A stretch of DNA of 64,000 nucleotides from Codonopsis lanceolata (taxonomy: Eukaryota > Streptophyta > Magnoliopsida > Asterales > Campanulaceae), in contig CM028377.1 of NCBI GenBank assembly GCA_013146195.2, forward strand, positions 106,122,094 through 106,186,093. Reading direction: 5' to 3'. The notes under the pieces were generated by a model. It made no database searches, was not told where the DNA came from, and saw only the letters and a program-made list of their open reading frames with translations. The position numbers and the translations under genes were made by a program. Shown here piece by piece: positions 1 through 12,239 of the stretch (position 1 is its first letter; every line of letters begins with the position of its first letter).

Positions 1-217
1 GTGGTTGTTTATGGTTAATATAACTCCTGAAAGTTGAAACTATTGGATATGCATAATACTAGGTAGCTGTACACTGTTTTTCTTCTTCATCTGTATATTT
101 TCCATCTTTGAATTCTGTAGAACCATGCTACAGTCACATAAATTACAAAAGATAGTATTTATTAAAATGTTGTATGACACAACAATCAAGCACGAGTGAG
201 TTAATTTGTGACGTGGT

Positions 218-400
218 GTGACTGTCCAATTGAACTCAATGCACAATACTCCCATTATTGCCCACCATAATAGGGTATCATATAAGCAAATCGTATACGT
301 AAAAGAAGAGATTGCTTCTGTAATTCGAATCCGTGACTTGTTCCAAGTCTTACTACATATAGAAAATAGTATGGACAATGGAAGATTCATTGATTCATGA
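218..400 (-). repeat. Degraded tRNA-derived SINE (Au-type), partial
   Basis: On the minus strand this stretch reads like the central part of the plant Au SINE family: a box-B-like GATTCGAAT inside 'gtcacggattcgaatta', then 'agaagcaatctcttc', and a degraded tail ending 'ataatgggagtattgtgca'. I recognise the order of these blocks from the family; the head (box A) and the target duplication are not clear. Open reading on either strand here is short and looks incidental. It could be a chance fragment, but several blocks match in the right order. Confidence 0.45.
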
Positions 401-1080
401 AACAGTTTACTTGGAAACATACAACCTGGGCCTGGTGGACCTCTAACATGGACATCAATAGGAAAGAACAATATGCACCAGTTTGACATATTTGATAATC
501 TTGCATAGGATTAAACAAAATTATGATCAAATCATGAAATTGGCCTCTCTATCGTGTTAGGCCGGGTTTACCAAATTACGTAAATTTTTACTTCACGAAA
601 TCAGTTTTAGTTTTTATTCACAAAATCTGACAAAAGTTTATTGGGGAATTGCAACTCGCTTCCGATCACTTTCAATGCAGGTCAACTGTTTCGTAGAAAT
701 GTCCATCGATCGCATTCTGTGAATTTGAGATCGATTATTCACGATACCATATATACATGTTACAAAGCTCAGCCTACGTACGGCTAAGAGCTAAAACACA
801 ACTAGAGCAATTGGCAAGGAACCCAAGAACCAAAACCCAGTATCTGCATTCTAATTCATATAATTAGCAGTATAAGCAAAAAATCAACAATGTTTCCCAA
901 TAAAAGTAATAAACCATTTAACAATTCCAACGATTTTTTTTTCCTTTCTTCCAATGAACTCCTAATTTTTATTTCCTCATTTTTCTCTAATTTTTATACC
1001 CTCGCTCCCTCTTTTCTTCTAATATTTTCTTTATTTTAGTGAAGACCTCTTCCATTTTTCTTTCTTCAAGTGAAACAGTG
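401..1080. other. Intergenic, no feature recognised
   Basis: AT-rich sequence with no coding signal that I trust and no terminal repeats. The stretch 900-1060 is pyrimidine-rich on the plus strand. Confidence 0.4.
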
Positions 1081-1450
1081 TATCATAGTCACAATAAGCA
1101 ATAAAAATAGTTAAGAAGCAATTGTCGATTTTCGCATAAGAAGAAGGGAATACAGCTTAAATAAGAATGTGGGGAAGATGATTGTTGAAAAGTTCCAACA
1201 GAAGTGAGGGAATGCAACTGCCCATCTTCCTCATAATCAATGTTACATGGAACTCTTTTGGGCAGAGTGCACTGTTGCAGCACAACGCCGATACACACAA
1301 TCCCTGCATTGCTGACCCATAACCAAGTAGAACACAAAATTGGAAGAAACTTGCATCCATATAATGGAATGAAGAAACACAATTCATTAAGATAACAGAC
1401 AAATCTGAACCTACAAAACCACACCATTCCAATGAATTAGAACAACTTAC

Positions 1451-1620
1451 CTGAGACGAGAAATAGAATTTCAAACCCTTGACCTTGAATTTGTGTGCGT
1501 GAGTAAGGAAAGAAATAGGGATTTGGGGTTTCAGAGTTCGATTAGGGTTCGTATTTGAGAGAGAGAGTCTGATTTGAGGACATGGTCATCTCTCTCGATT
1601 GAGAACTTGCTGACAAAAAG
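1451..1620 (-). other. Possible 5' exon of a minus-strand gene
   Basis: On the minus strand a pyrimidine-rich leader with CT runs and 'aaccctaatc', typical of plant 5' untranslated exons, ends in a near-perfect splice donor (CTCAG|GTAAGT, exon edge near 1451). The sequence leftward (1089-1450) has open minus-strand frames rich in Cys, Ser and Leu, but I do not recognise a protein. It may be the first exon of a host transcript whose remaining exons lie outside the window, or a captured fragment. Transcript data would decide. Confidence 0.3.
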
Positions 1621-1624
1621 ACGG

Positions 1625-2475
1625 ACTGAAGTGAAATTGGGGGAGAGCCGACCGAATTAGAAAATAGAAATCAACGCGAGTGCCAGCTGGACGGGTGAAT
1701 GGGCATGGACGAAAATTGCCACCTCTACAGTGTAATATAGTTTGGTATGATAGGAACACTAACGTGCATGTGCCACAAATAAAAAATATTTTTTCTTAAT
1801 TATGAACACTCATTTTAGACAAAGGAAGTACTCTGTATGCCATTCAAATCTTCAATTAGTGTCATATTTTCAATAAATAATATATTCCGAAATGAATTTC
1901 AATTTTTAGAATCAAACAAAGTATTATAAAATTTAATAATATCAAGGTTTTTTTTTACACTATTGTAGTTTTATGTTCACAAGTACAAATGATATTCAAA
2001 AATGTATATATATAGTGCTAAAATTGAATTTCTTAATTACTATGTAAAATTAAACTGAATTAATAAAGTACGAATTAATAAAGGAAGCCAAAAAAAAATT
2101 CGAATTAAACATTCACTTTAAATTATAAGGTTATAATTATATATTAAGATACAATATCAAACCTTAAAAGTGAATTAATAAAAGAAACCAAAAAGAACTG
2201 AATGTGGTACATGCGTAATCGCATCACTCCTCAAAACAACCGCTACTCATGGGGCTCCTCCAGAATAAGATGTGGTAGCTTTGTCTATTGCCACGCACTT
2301 TTACTGACACGGTCACCTCCTCGATGATATAATCCCGAAAGTGTGTACCACACACACTATTACTTATAATTTATCCACACACACATACACAATTCCAATC
2401 ATGTCAATTTAAGGTGAATGTTTACAAGAAAATAATGATGGCAAATAATAAGAAATGAGTAAATAACTTTTAGGT
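1625..2475. other. AT-rich intergenic DNA
   Basis: No coding or repeat structure recognised beyond A- and T-runs. Confidence 0.4.
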
Positions 2476-2477
2476 TG

Positions 2478-2610
2478 TCCTCAATAGAACTGTTAAATGA
2501 GTCGGGCTAACCCACAACAAGCCCGCAGGGCCTAGCTTAACATCGGGTTGGGTCAAAGGTATAATGGGTCTCGTGAAAACTCAAGCCTAACCCATACCAA
2601 TTTTGGATCT
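2478..2610. repeat. hAT-like subterminal fragment
   Basis: The block 'atgagtcgggctaaccc' through 'cgggttgggtcaa' and 'ggctt...ccaa' has the alternating GGGTT/AACCC subterminal composition common in plant hAT elements, next to 'gttaaatgag'. No matching opposite end or target duplication was found, so the classification is tentative. Confidence 0.25.
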
Positions 2611-4270
2611 ATGTGCCAAACAAAAAATATTTTTCTCTATTCAAAAAATTTCACATAATTGCTACTCCTATTAAAACAAATTAGATCAATTGTCTCAATT
2701 TTACCTTACCATGTCAAAATCGCAGTTCGTTGATCAGAGACACTTGCTAATCAGTAGACCATAAAATCTTTGTAATGCATCAAAAGAAATCGGAAGTTCA
2801 GAAAGATAGCAGTGCCGATGTCTCTTTCATTTACCTTTCCAAATGCATTGCTTTATCCATTCTTACCACCAATACCATTATTACTACCACCCATCATCGC
2901 GCCACCAAAAATCGATTCAAATCATCAACTGCCACTACCACCCTAACGCCTTTCAATCCCTTCCCCAGCTGCGTGCCCATCTTCGTTTCATCCTCCTTTT
3001 ATCTCTTCCGTGTTTCTATTTTCTAGTTTCGCATCCTAGTCCAATGACCAAAATATTGGGTTGACGGACCAAAGTAAAAAGGGTCAAATTTGTTGAATCA
3101 AATCGATTTGAAATGTTAAATTCAAAGAAGAAATTGTGCATTACACCAAAAAACAAAAACAAAACCATCACAATTATTTCGGGAGTAGATGATCAAAACT
3201 TTAAAGATAACGTAAAAATGAGAAAACCCAGATGGTAGCTATCTCTCTCTCCTAAATTCAGTAGCCCAGTCAAAACAAAAATCAGTAAATTTACATGCGA
3301 AAGTAACAGATTGTGCAAGAATTAAGAGTAGATGGAGGGTCACCACCACACCCCTAAATAAGGAGGAGTAGATAATTGAGGCTCAGATCTGTTTGAATCG
3401 GGCATAGGTTTGTCCGACCCGCCATGGCTGCAACCACAGTTGCTTGCGAGTGAGACCCAAAGTGAAGAAACAAGTTTCTCAATCAGGCTTGGCTCGCATG
3501 CCGTCCTGGGTTGCCCCGCCAAGATACGGGTCGGATCTCAATCCCCGATTTGCTCGGATGAAACTTATCCTCACAGCCTCGTAAAACCCAAGCTGCTACT
3601 GCTACCACAACCACAACCACAACCACGGGGACCAATTGCGAGGAACAGGGACCAATACCAAAATAGCAAAAGTACAGGGACCAATAGTGTTGTTTGCCCT
3701 AACAATAATAATAATAATAATAACAAAAATAAGAAAAGAGAGTAAAATCAGGGTTCATTTCAATTTGGCATCCCCAGAGGTTAGGGCATACAGATACAGA
3801 TATCGACCCACTGAATATTTTCTCAATGTAGCCCTATTTGAAGAGCTGTTGATGTCTTCGGGTCAGGAAATCATCGGCTCAAACGATGGATCCATCATAG
3901 AATTAGTACGGCAGAGAGGGGCAACAACCCTTCACAAATCTCCCTTCTCTCTACCCAGTACTAAGAGCCTCATTCTTCGAGCGTTCATGTTTGTTTGTTT
4001 GTTTGCTTTTTTTTTTTTTTTTTTGGGATAACCTCATCTAGACAGTGCTTTCCCTATATTTATATCTCAAAAGAATTTATCTTTTAATCCCCTATCACTC
4101 GTTAATTACATATTTTTTGGACCTCTTTCGATTTGGGCCCTTTTTGGGCTGCACTGTTCCATTCACCTATGGACTAGAGCCCAAGTTAAGTGAGTAGTCA
4201 CATACATATTCTACACACTTAGTTTTGTGAACAACTACTAACTCGCATAGAGTTGATATTAATCTATAAG
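2611..4270. other. Intergenic; (AAT)n and poly-T tracts
   Basis: No convincing gene. Contains an (AAT)n microsatellite near 3703-3724 and a 17-nt T-run near 4008-4024. Short open frames exist on both strands at 2775-3064 and 3340-4031, but they show no recognisable domain. Confidence 0.35.
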
Positions 4271-4276
4271 TAAAAA

Positions 4277-4432
4277 CTTGTATAAAACGGTCTAACGGAT
4301 ATTTTTGTAAGATGAATCTTTCATTACGTGATCCACCGTGTGTTGGTGGTTGAACTGTGAGATAGCGAAGTTTCGTCTTACGAATTAAGATCCGTAAACG
4401 GTCTTACTGGAGACATACGCTGAAACCACAAC
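4277..4432. mobile_element. Fold-back MITE with ~35-bp inverted ends
   Basis: The left arm (aaacggtctaacggat, then gtaagatgaa) is repeated in inverted form at the right (ttcgtcttacgaatt, then atccgtaaacggtctta). The arms match at about three quarters of positions over ~35 bp and enclose ~80 bp. A related single arm occurs at about 52215-52270 ('tacgaattaacatccgtaa'), so this is a dispersed family. No coding capacity. Target duplication not resolved. Confidence 0.5.
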
Positions 4433-5109
4433 ACTATAAAAATTGAAACTTAATATTTTTTTGGAAAAAAAGTGAGAACAAAATCTATACGTTGCAATTG
4501 ATAAAAATTGATTATCTCTTTTGAACCCTTAAATAACTAAAATCTTATGAGCCTAACATATCAATCCTTAACTAAATCCATAATTTTGTAGATGATCAAA
4601 CTTATACTAAAAATTTAATTGGTTTTGAACCGAGAAAATATGAGCCAAATTGCTCAATATTCACTACATCTTTATACAAGATAATTGTGAGTCGGTTCCC
4701 ATTGTTAAGGACACATTTTTTTAATCGATTAAATGTACTTTCCAAATATTGTTCCTAAAATACCTATCTTTTTGCCTTTGATCTTCATCTTTTTGTCCCC
4801 TCCTCTTTCTTCTTCAAGTGTCTTCAAGCACAAAAAAGGGTGTCCTTCCCTCCCATGGTTCGACTTTAGTAGCCCGCTGTTTAGCATGCAAGGTTCAAAG
4901 TAATAGCTTTCGAATGAAGAAACCCAATTCAAGTGCCATCATCAAGGATTCCGGTTTGATCCCATTGAAGATATTATATCTTGTGCAAGAACAATATTGT
5001 CGGAAAATATGTGTCCTAGGAAGAAGTTGCTCTGAAAGGGGCCTCGATTTTTGTAAATACTTCTTGGATTTTATGTGTTCCAAAACTTTCTTCTTTTTGG
5101 ATTTATTTT

Positions 5110-5520
5110 GTGATTAGTTAAGACACATATATTTCAAGTAATCAAGAGTGGCTATGAATGTAAGCTGGTCAATGAAATGCCCGAATAAGAATTTGTTGAT
5201 TTTTAGATACATTTTTGAATTGCAATGCATCGATTTCAAATGACAATGCATCGATTTAGAATCACGATTCAAATCATGCATCATGATGCAAAAATCATGT
5301 ATGCGATGCATGTAATCATGCATAGCAATTAAATAAAATTTTGTGAATCTCGATACATGCATATGTGCATCACGATGCATGAATTGATGCTTTGTGCCTG
5401 CATTTTCGTTCATTAAAAGTATACTCGTCCTTTTCCACTAAAAGTGCATTTTAAGGGTTAAAAAAAGTGTAAGGGGTACTTAGCGGTCATAGAATGACGA
5501 GAGGGTACGGTCCAGTTTCC
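5110..5520. repeat. Dispersed 'gatgcatcg' module, copy 1
   Basis: Sequence dense in gatgca/tgcatc words, followed by 'cattaaaagtat' and 'tcgtccttttcc'. The same order of blocks recurs within 34796-36185, 49454-49889 and 49890-51164, so this is a member of an unclassified dispersed repeat family. No coding capacity seen. Confidence 0.4.
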
Positions 5521-6450
5521 ACCCTCTTTATATTTATAGTTAAGTCCATTTATGGTAAAGTTCAACATACATTTTTTTTTAAAAAAAAAGACCAATTGGA
5601 AAGAAATAAATAAAATAAAACCTAACTTATTAATAATAGATTGCTCATGTGTTAGCTATAACTTCTCGTTTTATGCTAGTCCGTGTTGTTGGATTGAGTC
5701 GCCGAGTCATATAAGAGATATTTTGAAAACTTTCTGTAATGACTCGAGTCATTAATAATATTTACTTTCTCCCAAAAAAAAACTTATAAAACAAAACAAT
5801 AAAAAGGGCAGCTCATTGAGATTGATAAACATGTTTTTTATATGTTTAAAACCACCATTTTACAAATTATTTATATATAATGGTTCAATTAGAAAAATCA
5901 AACACCAAAAAAAAAATTAACAGAATAACATTATAAAATGAGGAAAGAAAAAAACAGGACTCATTGATAACACTTAATAATCATATTTCAACCATTAATT
6001 CAACTATTAAAAGACTAAAACCTTATATGAACCTTACCCCATTCTATATTATTTGGATGATAAAAATTATACTACAAAATGGAAATTCAATTTATAATGG
6101 GTCAAGGAAAACTGGCCTAAATAATTCAATGTCTATGTATGACACGGTGACTGTACGAGACTTGATTAATATATGTAGCAGACAATTTACAAATAAATTA
6201 AATATTTATCTAAGATCTTGTAGGGGTTAGATAAATGTACAGTACACAACGAAACCATTATCTGGCCACATGAACCAACTATATACACCAATAATAAATT
6301 GGAATAGGAAATAAACAAATATTAAAAGAAACAAAGTTTTGGAACCGATAAATAAATCAACTATATTGCACATTATACTAAAATTCAAACTTGTGCCATT
6401 GGTATTAGTATACAGAATTACAGATGGTGATGTAGTGGAATAACTATTTT
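5521..6450. other. AT-rich intergenic DNA
   Basis: Long A/T tracts and short open frames without recognisable domains. Confidence 0.35.
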
Positions 6451-6554
6451 ACTACTACTTTGTGGTGTTATAACCCACGAATCAACTATTTTGATTTTTC
6501 AATAACCAATATATGGAAATTCTGTGATTTTCTAAACAGTAAGCACACAACTAC

Positions 6555-7065
6555 TGCTATGGATTGGAAACTCAAATTCAAACTCAAAAACTTTGATGTG
6601 AATTGGAAACTCAAACTCAAACCCATAAACTTTGAAGAATTCTCGACTTAAAACCCACAAATTGATTTTCAATACCTTTTAGTTATCCAGTACTCTTGCA
6701 TAACCCAATTGGTTCTTCGTCCATTACGAGCTACGCCTTCAGAAAATTTTAGAGTGGCTCTCCAACTGGTCATGGCTGAATTAGAATATATGTCACATGC
6801 CTCCAGTATCCATGTTGGGCCTTTTTGTTCAACTCGGAGCAAAAGTGCCAAATTCCTTATGCATTTAAGATATAGCAATATAAGATTTCAGTTACGCAAC
6901 CCTAATCCACATAATAATATAGTCTTCGATACAAATTACAAAATATGACCAGAAGTCAAACTACTGATTATAAGGCATAACTATTGATTTGAATTTGAAA
7001 CTAAAACTCAAACCCAAAAACTTGGAAGAATTCTTGACTTAAAACCCACAAACTGATTTTTAATA
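6555..7065. repeat. Direct repeat pair, ~80-bp arms
   Basis: A block reading 'aaactcaaactcaaaccca', 'ctttgaagaattct', 'gacttaaaacccacaaa' occurs at about 6600-6680 and again, with a few changes, at about 6990-7060. They flank the NAC-like fragment (minus strand, 6669-6800). Such repeats are plausible as parts of an intron or of an unclassified element. Confidence 0.45.
6669..6800 (-). pseudogene. NAC-domain exon fragment (subdomain D-like)
   Basis: The minus-strand frame contains RNGRRTNWVMQEYWI, which resembles the conserved NAC transcription factor subdomain D pattern (GxRTxWVMHEYRL) and is preceded by a beta-strand-like ATLKF segment. Directly after it lies a plausible donor (AAAAG|GTATTG). 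NAC proteins are plant DNA-binding regulators whose N-terminal domain has five subdomains, A to E. Only the D region is visible here: upstream residues do not match subdomains A-C, and no partner exon is recognised nearby. It is probably a gene relic or captured exon. Direct repeats on both sides suggest transposition or an intron context. A chance match cannot be excluded because the matching segment is short. Confidence 0.42.
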
Positions 7066-7206
7066 ACCAAACCAAACAAATTTTCAATAACCCAACAAAA
7101 AACAGATTTTTAATAACCAAACCAATATATGAAAAACTCAAATAATTATATATGTGAATTTGAAACTCAAACTCAAATTCAAAAGATACGAAGAAAAAGA
7201 AACTTA

Positions 7207-7345
7207 CAGACCCCGGCGTAGAGGGCGACGAGCAGGTGGAGTATCCAGTGGCAACAGGAGCTTCATTTCTGACGGAGTTTCTGTGGGGAAAAAGCTTCGA
7301 TGCAGAAAACCATGAGAAGAAAGAGACAAAAACTAACACTTTATA
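7207..7345 (-). other. First-exon-like fragment with splice donor
   Basis: The minus strand has a moderately GC-rich stretch ending at a donor-like GGTCT|GTAAGT (edge near 7207), with ATGs inside. No protein family is recognised. It sits ~400 bp upstream (in minus-strand terms) of the NAC-like fragment and might belong to the same broken gene. Confidence 0.22.
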
Positions 7346-7544
7346 GTTTCATGAGGCGGCAAGAGCTTTGATTCTGGGGGAGAGACAAAAAGTGGAGAAA
7401 GGCAGGGGAAAAAGTTTGGGTTGTGTTAGATGTAGAAAACCCTTCTCAGAACAGTAAGAAGTTGAAAATCACGAGGGTTTTCTTGATTTATGTTTCCAAT
7501 GCCAAAGACTTATCACACAAACCAAATAAAACAGTGGGCAACAC

Positions 7545-8285
7545 TTATGTTGCACGGACACGGCAGATTGCTTGCGAATTCCAAGTCGGACACGAGTGGG
7601 ACGCGGACACTTCACGGACACAACATATTCGGCCCAAAATACGTTTTGGGGCCGAATTTAGATTTTCGGAACTTCTAGACACGGACACTCAAATCCCTTA
7701 TCAAAACGAACCCTATAGCCCCCTCAAATTCCCCCGTCGTCGACGCCGACCATCCACCGAACGACGTACGCCGCCGGCCGAGCCCCTTGCCCTTTCAAAG
7801 GCGACCTTCTCTGTTTTGTTCTCTCCCTACGTGACTGATTCAGTGATTATTCTCTTCGAGACTTCGAGTCTTCGTCAGAATCGTCACTCGTCCTCGTCGA
7901 TCTACTTTGTCTTCGTCTTCGTCTCTATCTTCACTCTTCAGTTCGTTGGTGGTGAGTCTCTCTTTTATTTTGAGTCTATGTCTGTGAGTCTCTCTCCTCT
8001 ACTCCAGTCAACCACTAAGGCACTAAATACTTAACAATCAACATTACACTCAACAGTGAACATGACCAGATATCACTATGATTTATATTGTGACTGTTGT
8101 TTAATGAAATATGTTATGTTATAGTTTTTAATATTTACAATTTGATCCTTATATTTTGAATATTTATATTTAAGTCCTTATAGTTTGAATATTTACACTT
8201 TACCCCTCGTACCCCGTGTCCTATATTTTTTGAAAATCATGTATCCTCGTGTCCCGTGTCCACGTATCCGTGTCTATGCAACATA
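7545..8285. mobile_element. Mutator-like non-autonomous element, 9-bp TSD
   Basis: The ends are inverted repeats: left TATGTTGCAcgGACACGG and right, reverse-complemented, TATGTTGCAtaGACACGG (16 of 18 match). Identical 9-bp target copies gggcaacac flank it at 7536-7544 and 8286-8294; 9 bp is the size made by MULE transposases. The 741-bp body has subterminal 'ggacacg' repeats and a GC-rich centre (7690-7957) unlike its AT-rich surroundings. That centre resembles a gene leader ending at a donor-like GGTG|GTGAGT (7952). No transposase is encoded. A Pack-MULE-type capture is plausible. Confidence 0.65.
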
Positions 8286-8294
8286 GGGCAACAC

Positions 8295-8731
8295 ATTGTT
8301 TCTCATTGTCAAAGTGGAAACTCCATATCACTTCAGCAAAAGAGTTATCACTCATTCGTTGAGCATACATCCCTTACTTGATTCACAAATGAACAAAGAC
8401 ATTTATAATATTCAACAAATAGTATGGTTGCTTATGAGAGAATCGTGAACGAAGAACGATGAACTACTTACATTGGAAGGTCACAAAATGAAAAATATAT
8501 GAAAAAATCGAACCTTTTTATGCTAATCTTGCTGTATATTTCCACAAAATCTTTCAAATTCAAAACCACCTAAAAAATCTCCTTAGTTCCGAGATACTTA
8601 TCAAAAACTAATGGCTCATTTTTAATTATCCATTACAAAAACTATCATGTAACAACCTTAGACATTTTTCAAAAAAGAGACCAAATTCCAGAGAGTATAA
8701 TTAACTTACTGTAATGAATTTATTGCTTCAA
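8295..8731. other. Intergenic, no feature recognised
   Basis: AT-rich DNA between the MULE-like element and the copia LTR. Confidence 0.4.
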
Positions 8732-8954
8732 CTTATTGTTGGAATATGCTTCTTGATAATTAAATTATCACCTTGCATATTCTGAATATTTTGATTTGCT
8801 TGTTCCCATTACCGTGAGCCATAACAAGTGGTTGAAAGGTCTGCGTACCGATTAATGTGACAACTTGTTTGACAACACATAGGTCTTAGGTTAGGTCATC
8901 CTAATCTAGTCCTACCTTCTTAATGATGATTGACAGGCCAGTACTTCATATGCA

Positions 8955-9260
8955 CTAGCACCAGGAGACTTGTTGTAGCATCAAGGTTTTCGTAAGACTC
9001 GTCACCAAGGAGACTTGTCGTATGCACTAAAGGGCACCTTGAAGACTCGTCACCAGCAGACGTGCTGTAGTGTCAAAGTTTCTCAAAGGATTCGTCACCA
9101 GTAGACTTATCATGTGCATCACGAAAGTACCTTTAAGACTTATTACCAGCAGGCTTTCTACGGTTTGTATGTTCACGACATAATCAGCGGTCTTTTCCTA
9201 CAAAAGGCTCATTCATCAGAATTGAACATCTCACCAGCAGACTTGGCTCTACATGTGCTA
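8955..9260 (+). repeat. Tandem ~55-60-bp repeats in U3 of the LTR
   Basis: The phrase 'gactcgtcaccagcagactt' returns about five times with variation, interleaved with 'gtagcatcaagg' or 'gtatgcactaaag' words. The array is repeated in inverted orientation in the solo LTR (about 14100-14420). It lies upstream of the TATA box, the position where LTR enhancers often sit. Confidence 0.6.
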
Positions 9261-9636
9261 CTGAGGGACAAGAGTGCAGAAGATCAAGACAAGACAAATA
9301 TGTCCAAGCTTCAAAAACAATTCAAATCTTTATGAAGCCTGACATAGTCGATGATGCAAGACTCTTTCTCTCTCTCTCATTCACGTGGTTTGGAAAAGTC
9401 AAAAGAATCTAATTTATTGGACAGACCACCTGACATTGCATTATGATTCAAACTCACATTTCAGAGGCCTATCAATACAGTTTGACGGGCAACCAATTCA
9501 AGATCTGCAAAACAAGCTTTTATCCAACAGTTAAAGATCCAGTGAACAACATCTCTATCCGACAGTCTTCAATAACAATATTTTTCTAACGGATAGAAAA
9601 CCCATCTTCATCTCTCAACGATCAAATTGACCCCGG

Positions 9637-9648
9637 TCTATATAAGAA
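9637..9648 (+). promoter_or_regulatory. LTR TATA box
   Basis: TCTATATAAGAA, preceded by 'gaccccggtc', ~900 bp inside the LTR. The same position in the solo LTR has CTATAAAAG (minus strand, 13754-13763). Confidence 0.6.
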
Positions 9649-10789
9649 ATCTACCTTCTTCTTCAACGAGAACAATACACAGATCAAAGAGTGATTTATC
9701 TTTAAATCAATCTTCGAAGACACCTGCAACAAGAACGTCAACGAAGCTGTAAGATCTACAAGAGATCGTCTTCATCAACGTATCTCAGATCTTCACAGAA
9801 GGTTACAGTGAACTCACCCAGACCTTAGCAAAACACTTTATGAGTGGATTGTTAGGAAGAAAAGCATTAAAGAAGAAAAGAGAGATCAGAAACTTCAATA
9901 GACAGAGATCGATGTCTTGGTCAAGAACCCAATTCTTGATTTGAGTTCTTCACCCTTCTTCGAAGAACTCAGCCTTTAGCTGAAACTTCAGGAATTTATT
10001 CCTAAAGCTAAAGGTCAAGCTCTTGGATCGATTTGAAGATAGATTTTAGATGGTGCCCAAGGAAAATGAAAAGCTTTCTGTAAATATTGCATTCATATCT
10101 TCAAATTTGTATTCACATACAAATGTTGTTGATTGTGCAATAATCAATCATCATAGAAGGCCGAGTGCTATGCACTCAATCGTTCAGATATTTTTTATCT
10201 GAACGACCTTCAAAAGTGTCTTCTCATATCAGTTTCTCGTTCTCATCTCCTATTGCCCTCTTTACGTAAGAATTTGTCTATGAATGATCAAGTAAAGAGG
10301 ACATAAACTTTACATAGAATGTCTAGGCTGATGTAATCTGTAATTTATCTTTAATAAATTCAGATGTTTTTTCAAATAATTTATCTTTTAGTCTGTATCT
10401 CTCTATGAGCTTTTATAAACAGATTTATCCTTTGAAAAGTTATTCTCTAATGATTTCCTAAATCACCATTTGGAAGAAGGATTAAGTGTACTTTTGTTCT
10501 GATCATATTCATGTACAACCACTTAAGACTTCCCTAAATCTAAGCCTAATTATTTCCGCTGCTTAAACTCTTTCAAAAAGGCTTTTGATTTACTGGTAGT
10601 TCACTAACAAAGTTCAAAACCCTGCTGAGAGCAAGTCTGCTGTTGTACTACCAGCAGACATGCTCAATATGTTAACTGCCTATGCCATTAAAACCTATGT
10701 TTTAAATGTATATACAACAAAAGTTTTAAAATGACATCATAGGCTATTCACCCCCTAGCTTATTTGAGCATCATTGTGGACCAACAAGT

Positions 10790-10802
10790 GGTATCAGAGC
10801 CA
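10790..10802 (+). other. Primer binding site (initiator Met-tRNA)
   Basis: TGGTATCAGAGCC lies two bases after the 5' LTR end; it is the standard plant copia primer site. Confidence 0.85.
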
Positions 10803-12239
10803 GGCTCTTCAAGCTATATGTCAAGTCTAACCACCTGAGAGTTTGATCCTCCATTGCTCATCCCAAATGCATGTCAAAAGAAAATTTTGTTTTACTTCAA
10901 AAACTTTTGACAAGGATTTCATTAGAGATAATTTTTTGAAAAACTTATTTATTTTGAAAAATTATTTTGTTTTCAAAAATCTTTTGAGATAGATAATTAC
11001 CATGATGATTATGGGAAAATTATTCATATGACAGATGTATATCTCAATTGGCACCATGAAAACTTTTCCTCAGGTGTATGATACTCCGATGGATGCTTCA
11101 CTTAAAAGAATTTCTAATTCAAATTCTCTTGACATAAGGCTAACGATTGTTATCAATCCAACACCTTCTTGAAAGAAATTTCTTAGTTAAAAATTCTGCA
11201 ACTTTACAGTGAAAGAATTTTAATGATTCTTATTTATTCTTATGAAAAAGGTTAAGAGTCAAAAACTCTATATCATGAAACATTAATTGATCCCTCTGTT
11301 ATATGATATTTAGTTTCTGGAAACGTGGCCTATATTTCAAAAAATTATTTGAAATCAATTTCTAAGAAATATGTATCAAAGATCTCATAAGTTGTTGCAA
11401 ACGAAATCTATTCTTTAGGCAACATCGACTACAGACTTATTAGCTCAGATTTCAAAAGGCACATTCTAAAGAACATCAACCTCGATCTGAACCTGACTGT
11501 CGCTTAAGGTACATCTCATGTCTAGTGCTCAATCCTTCTTCTTGCTCTTTTTCTTTCTATGACCACATAAGACCAAAGGAGAATAAGATATTCAAGATCT
11601 AGATTCCTTTTTTTTTTTCATCCCATGGATTTTCTTGAAAAACTTATTTCTGTACCTAGATTTTTCTGGAGCTTATAAAATGTTGCAAATGATCTTCTTG
11701 ATTTTCATTCAGGAATACAAATTTTCTCAAGATCAATAAGCAAATTTTATTTTTCTTTCCTACAACATAAAATATTATGCTTGACTGACTTGCATGATCC
11801 TATTCACTTACTTCAGTCGAATCTTCTTCTCTCTGGGTTCTGATATATAATTGATCTTTGTTTTGTCTCTACGATTCATTAATAATCAAGATCATGAATA
11901 TGTCATTACTGCATCGCCTTATATTTGCATTCTCTGTCCTTCCCTGTTTATCTCTACAAATATAGAGCTTGAGTAACTGATTATCATACTTTGCTCTTTG
12001 ATTCATATTTTACTCTATTAAGTATGATTTACTTTACTGAACTGGTTTGATGTCTTCTTATCAAAGTAATTTTAGATTATCTTTGATCCGATTTGACTGT
12101 GTTACCTTCAAACCTTCTTCTTTGACGAACAATCTTGCTTTGCAGTACTACTACATAAGCTCAGTTATGTGTGCTAACTTATAGGAGTTTCCACCTTAGC
12201 AGAAAATGTGCAACATACATGAGTAGGTGACAAGATTCC

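Larger units (their letters stand above)
8737..10787 (+). repeat. 5' LTR, 2051 bp
   Basis: Begins TGTTGGAATATGC and ends GTGGACCAACA (TG...CA, with inverted terminal tgttgg/ccaaca). It is nearly the mirror of the solo LTR at 12627-14649, which fixes its limits. Confidence 0.8.
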
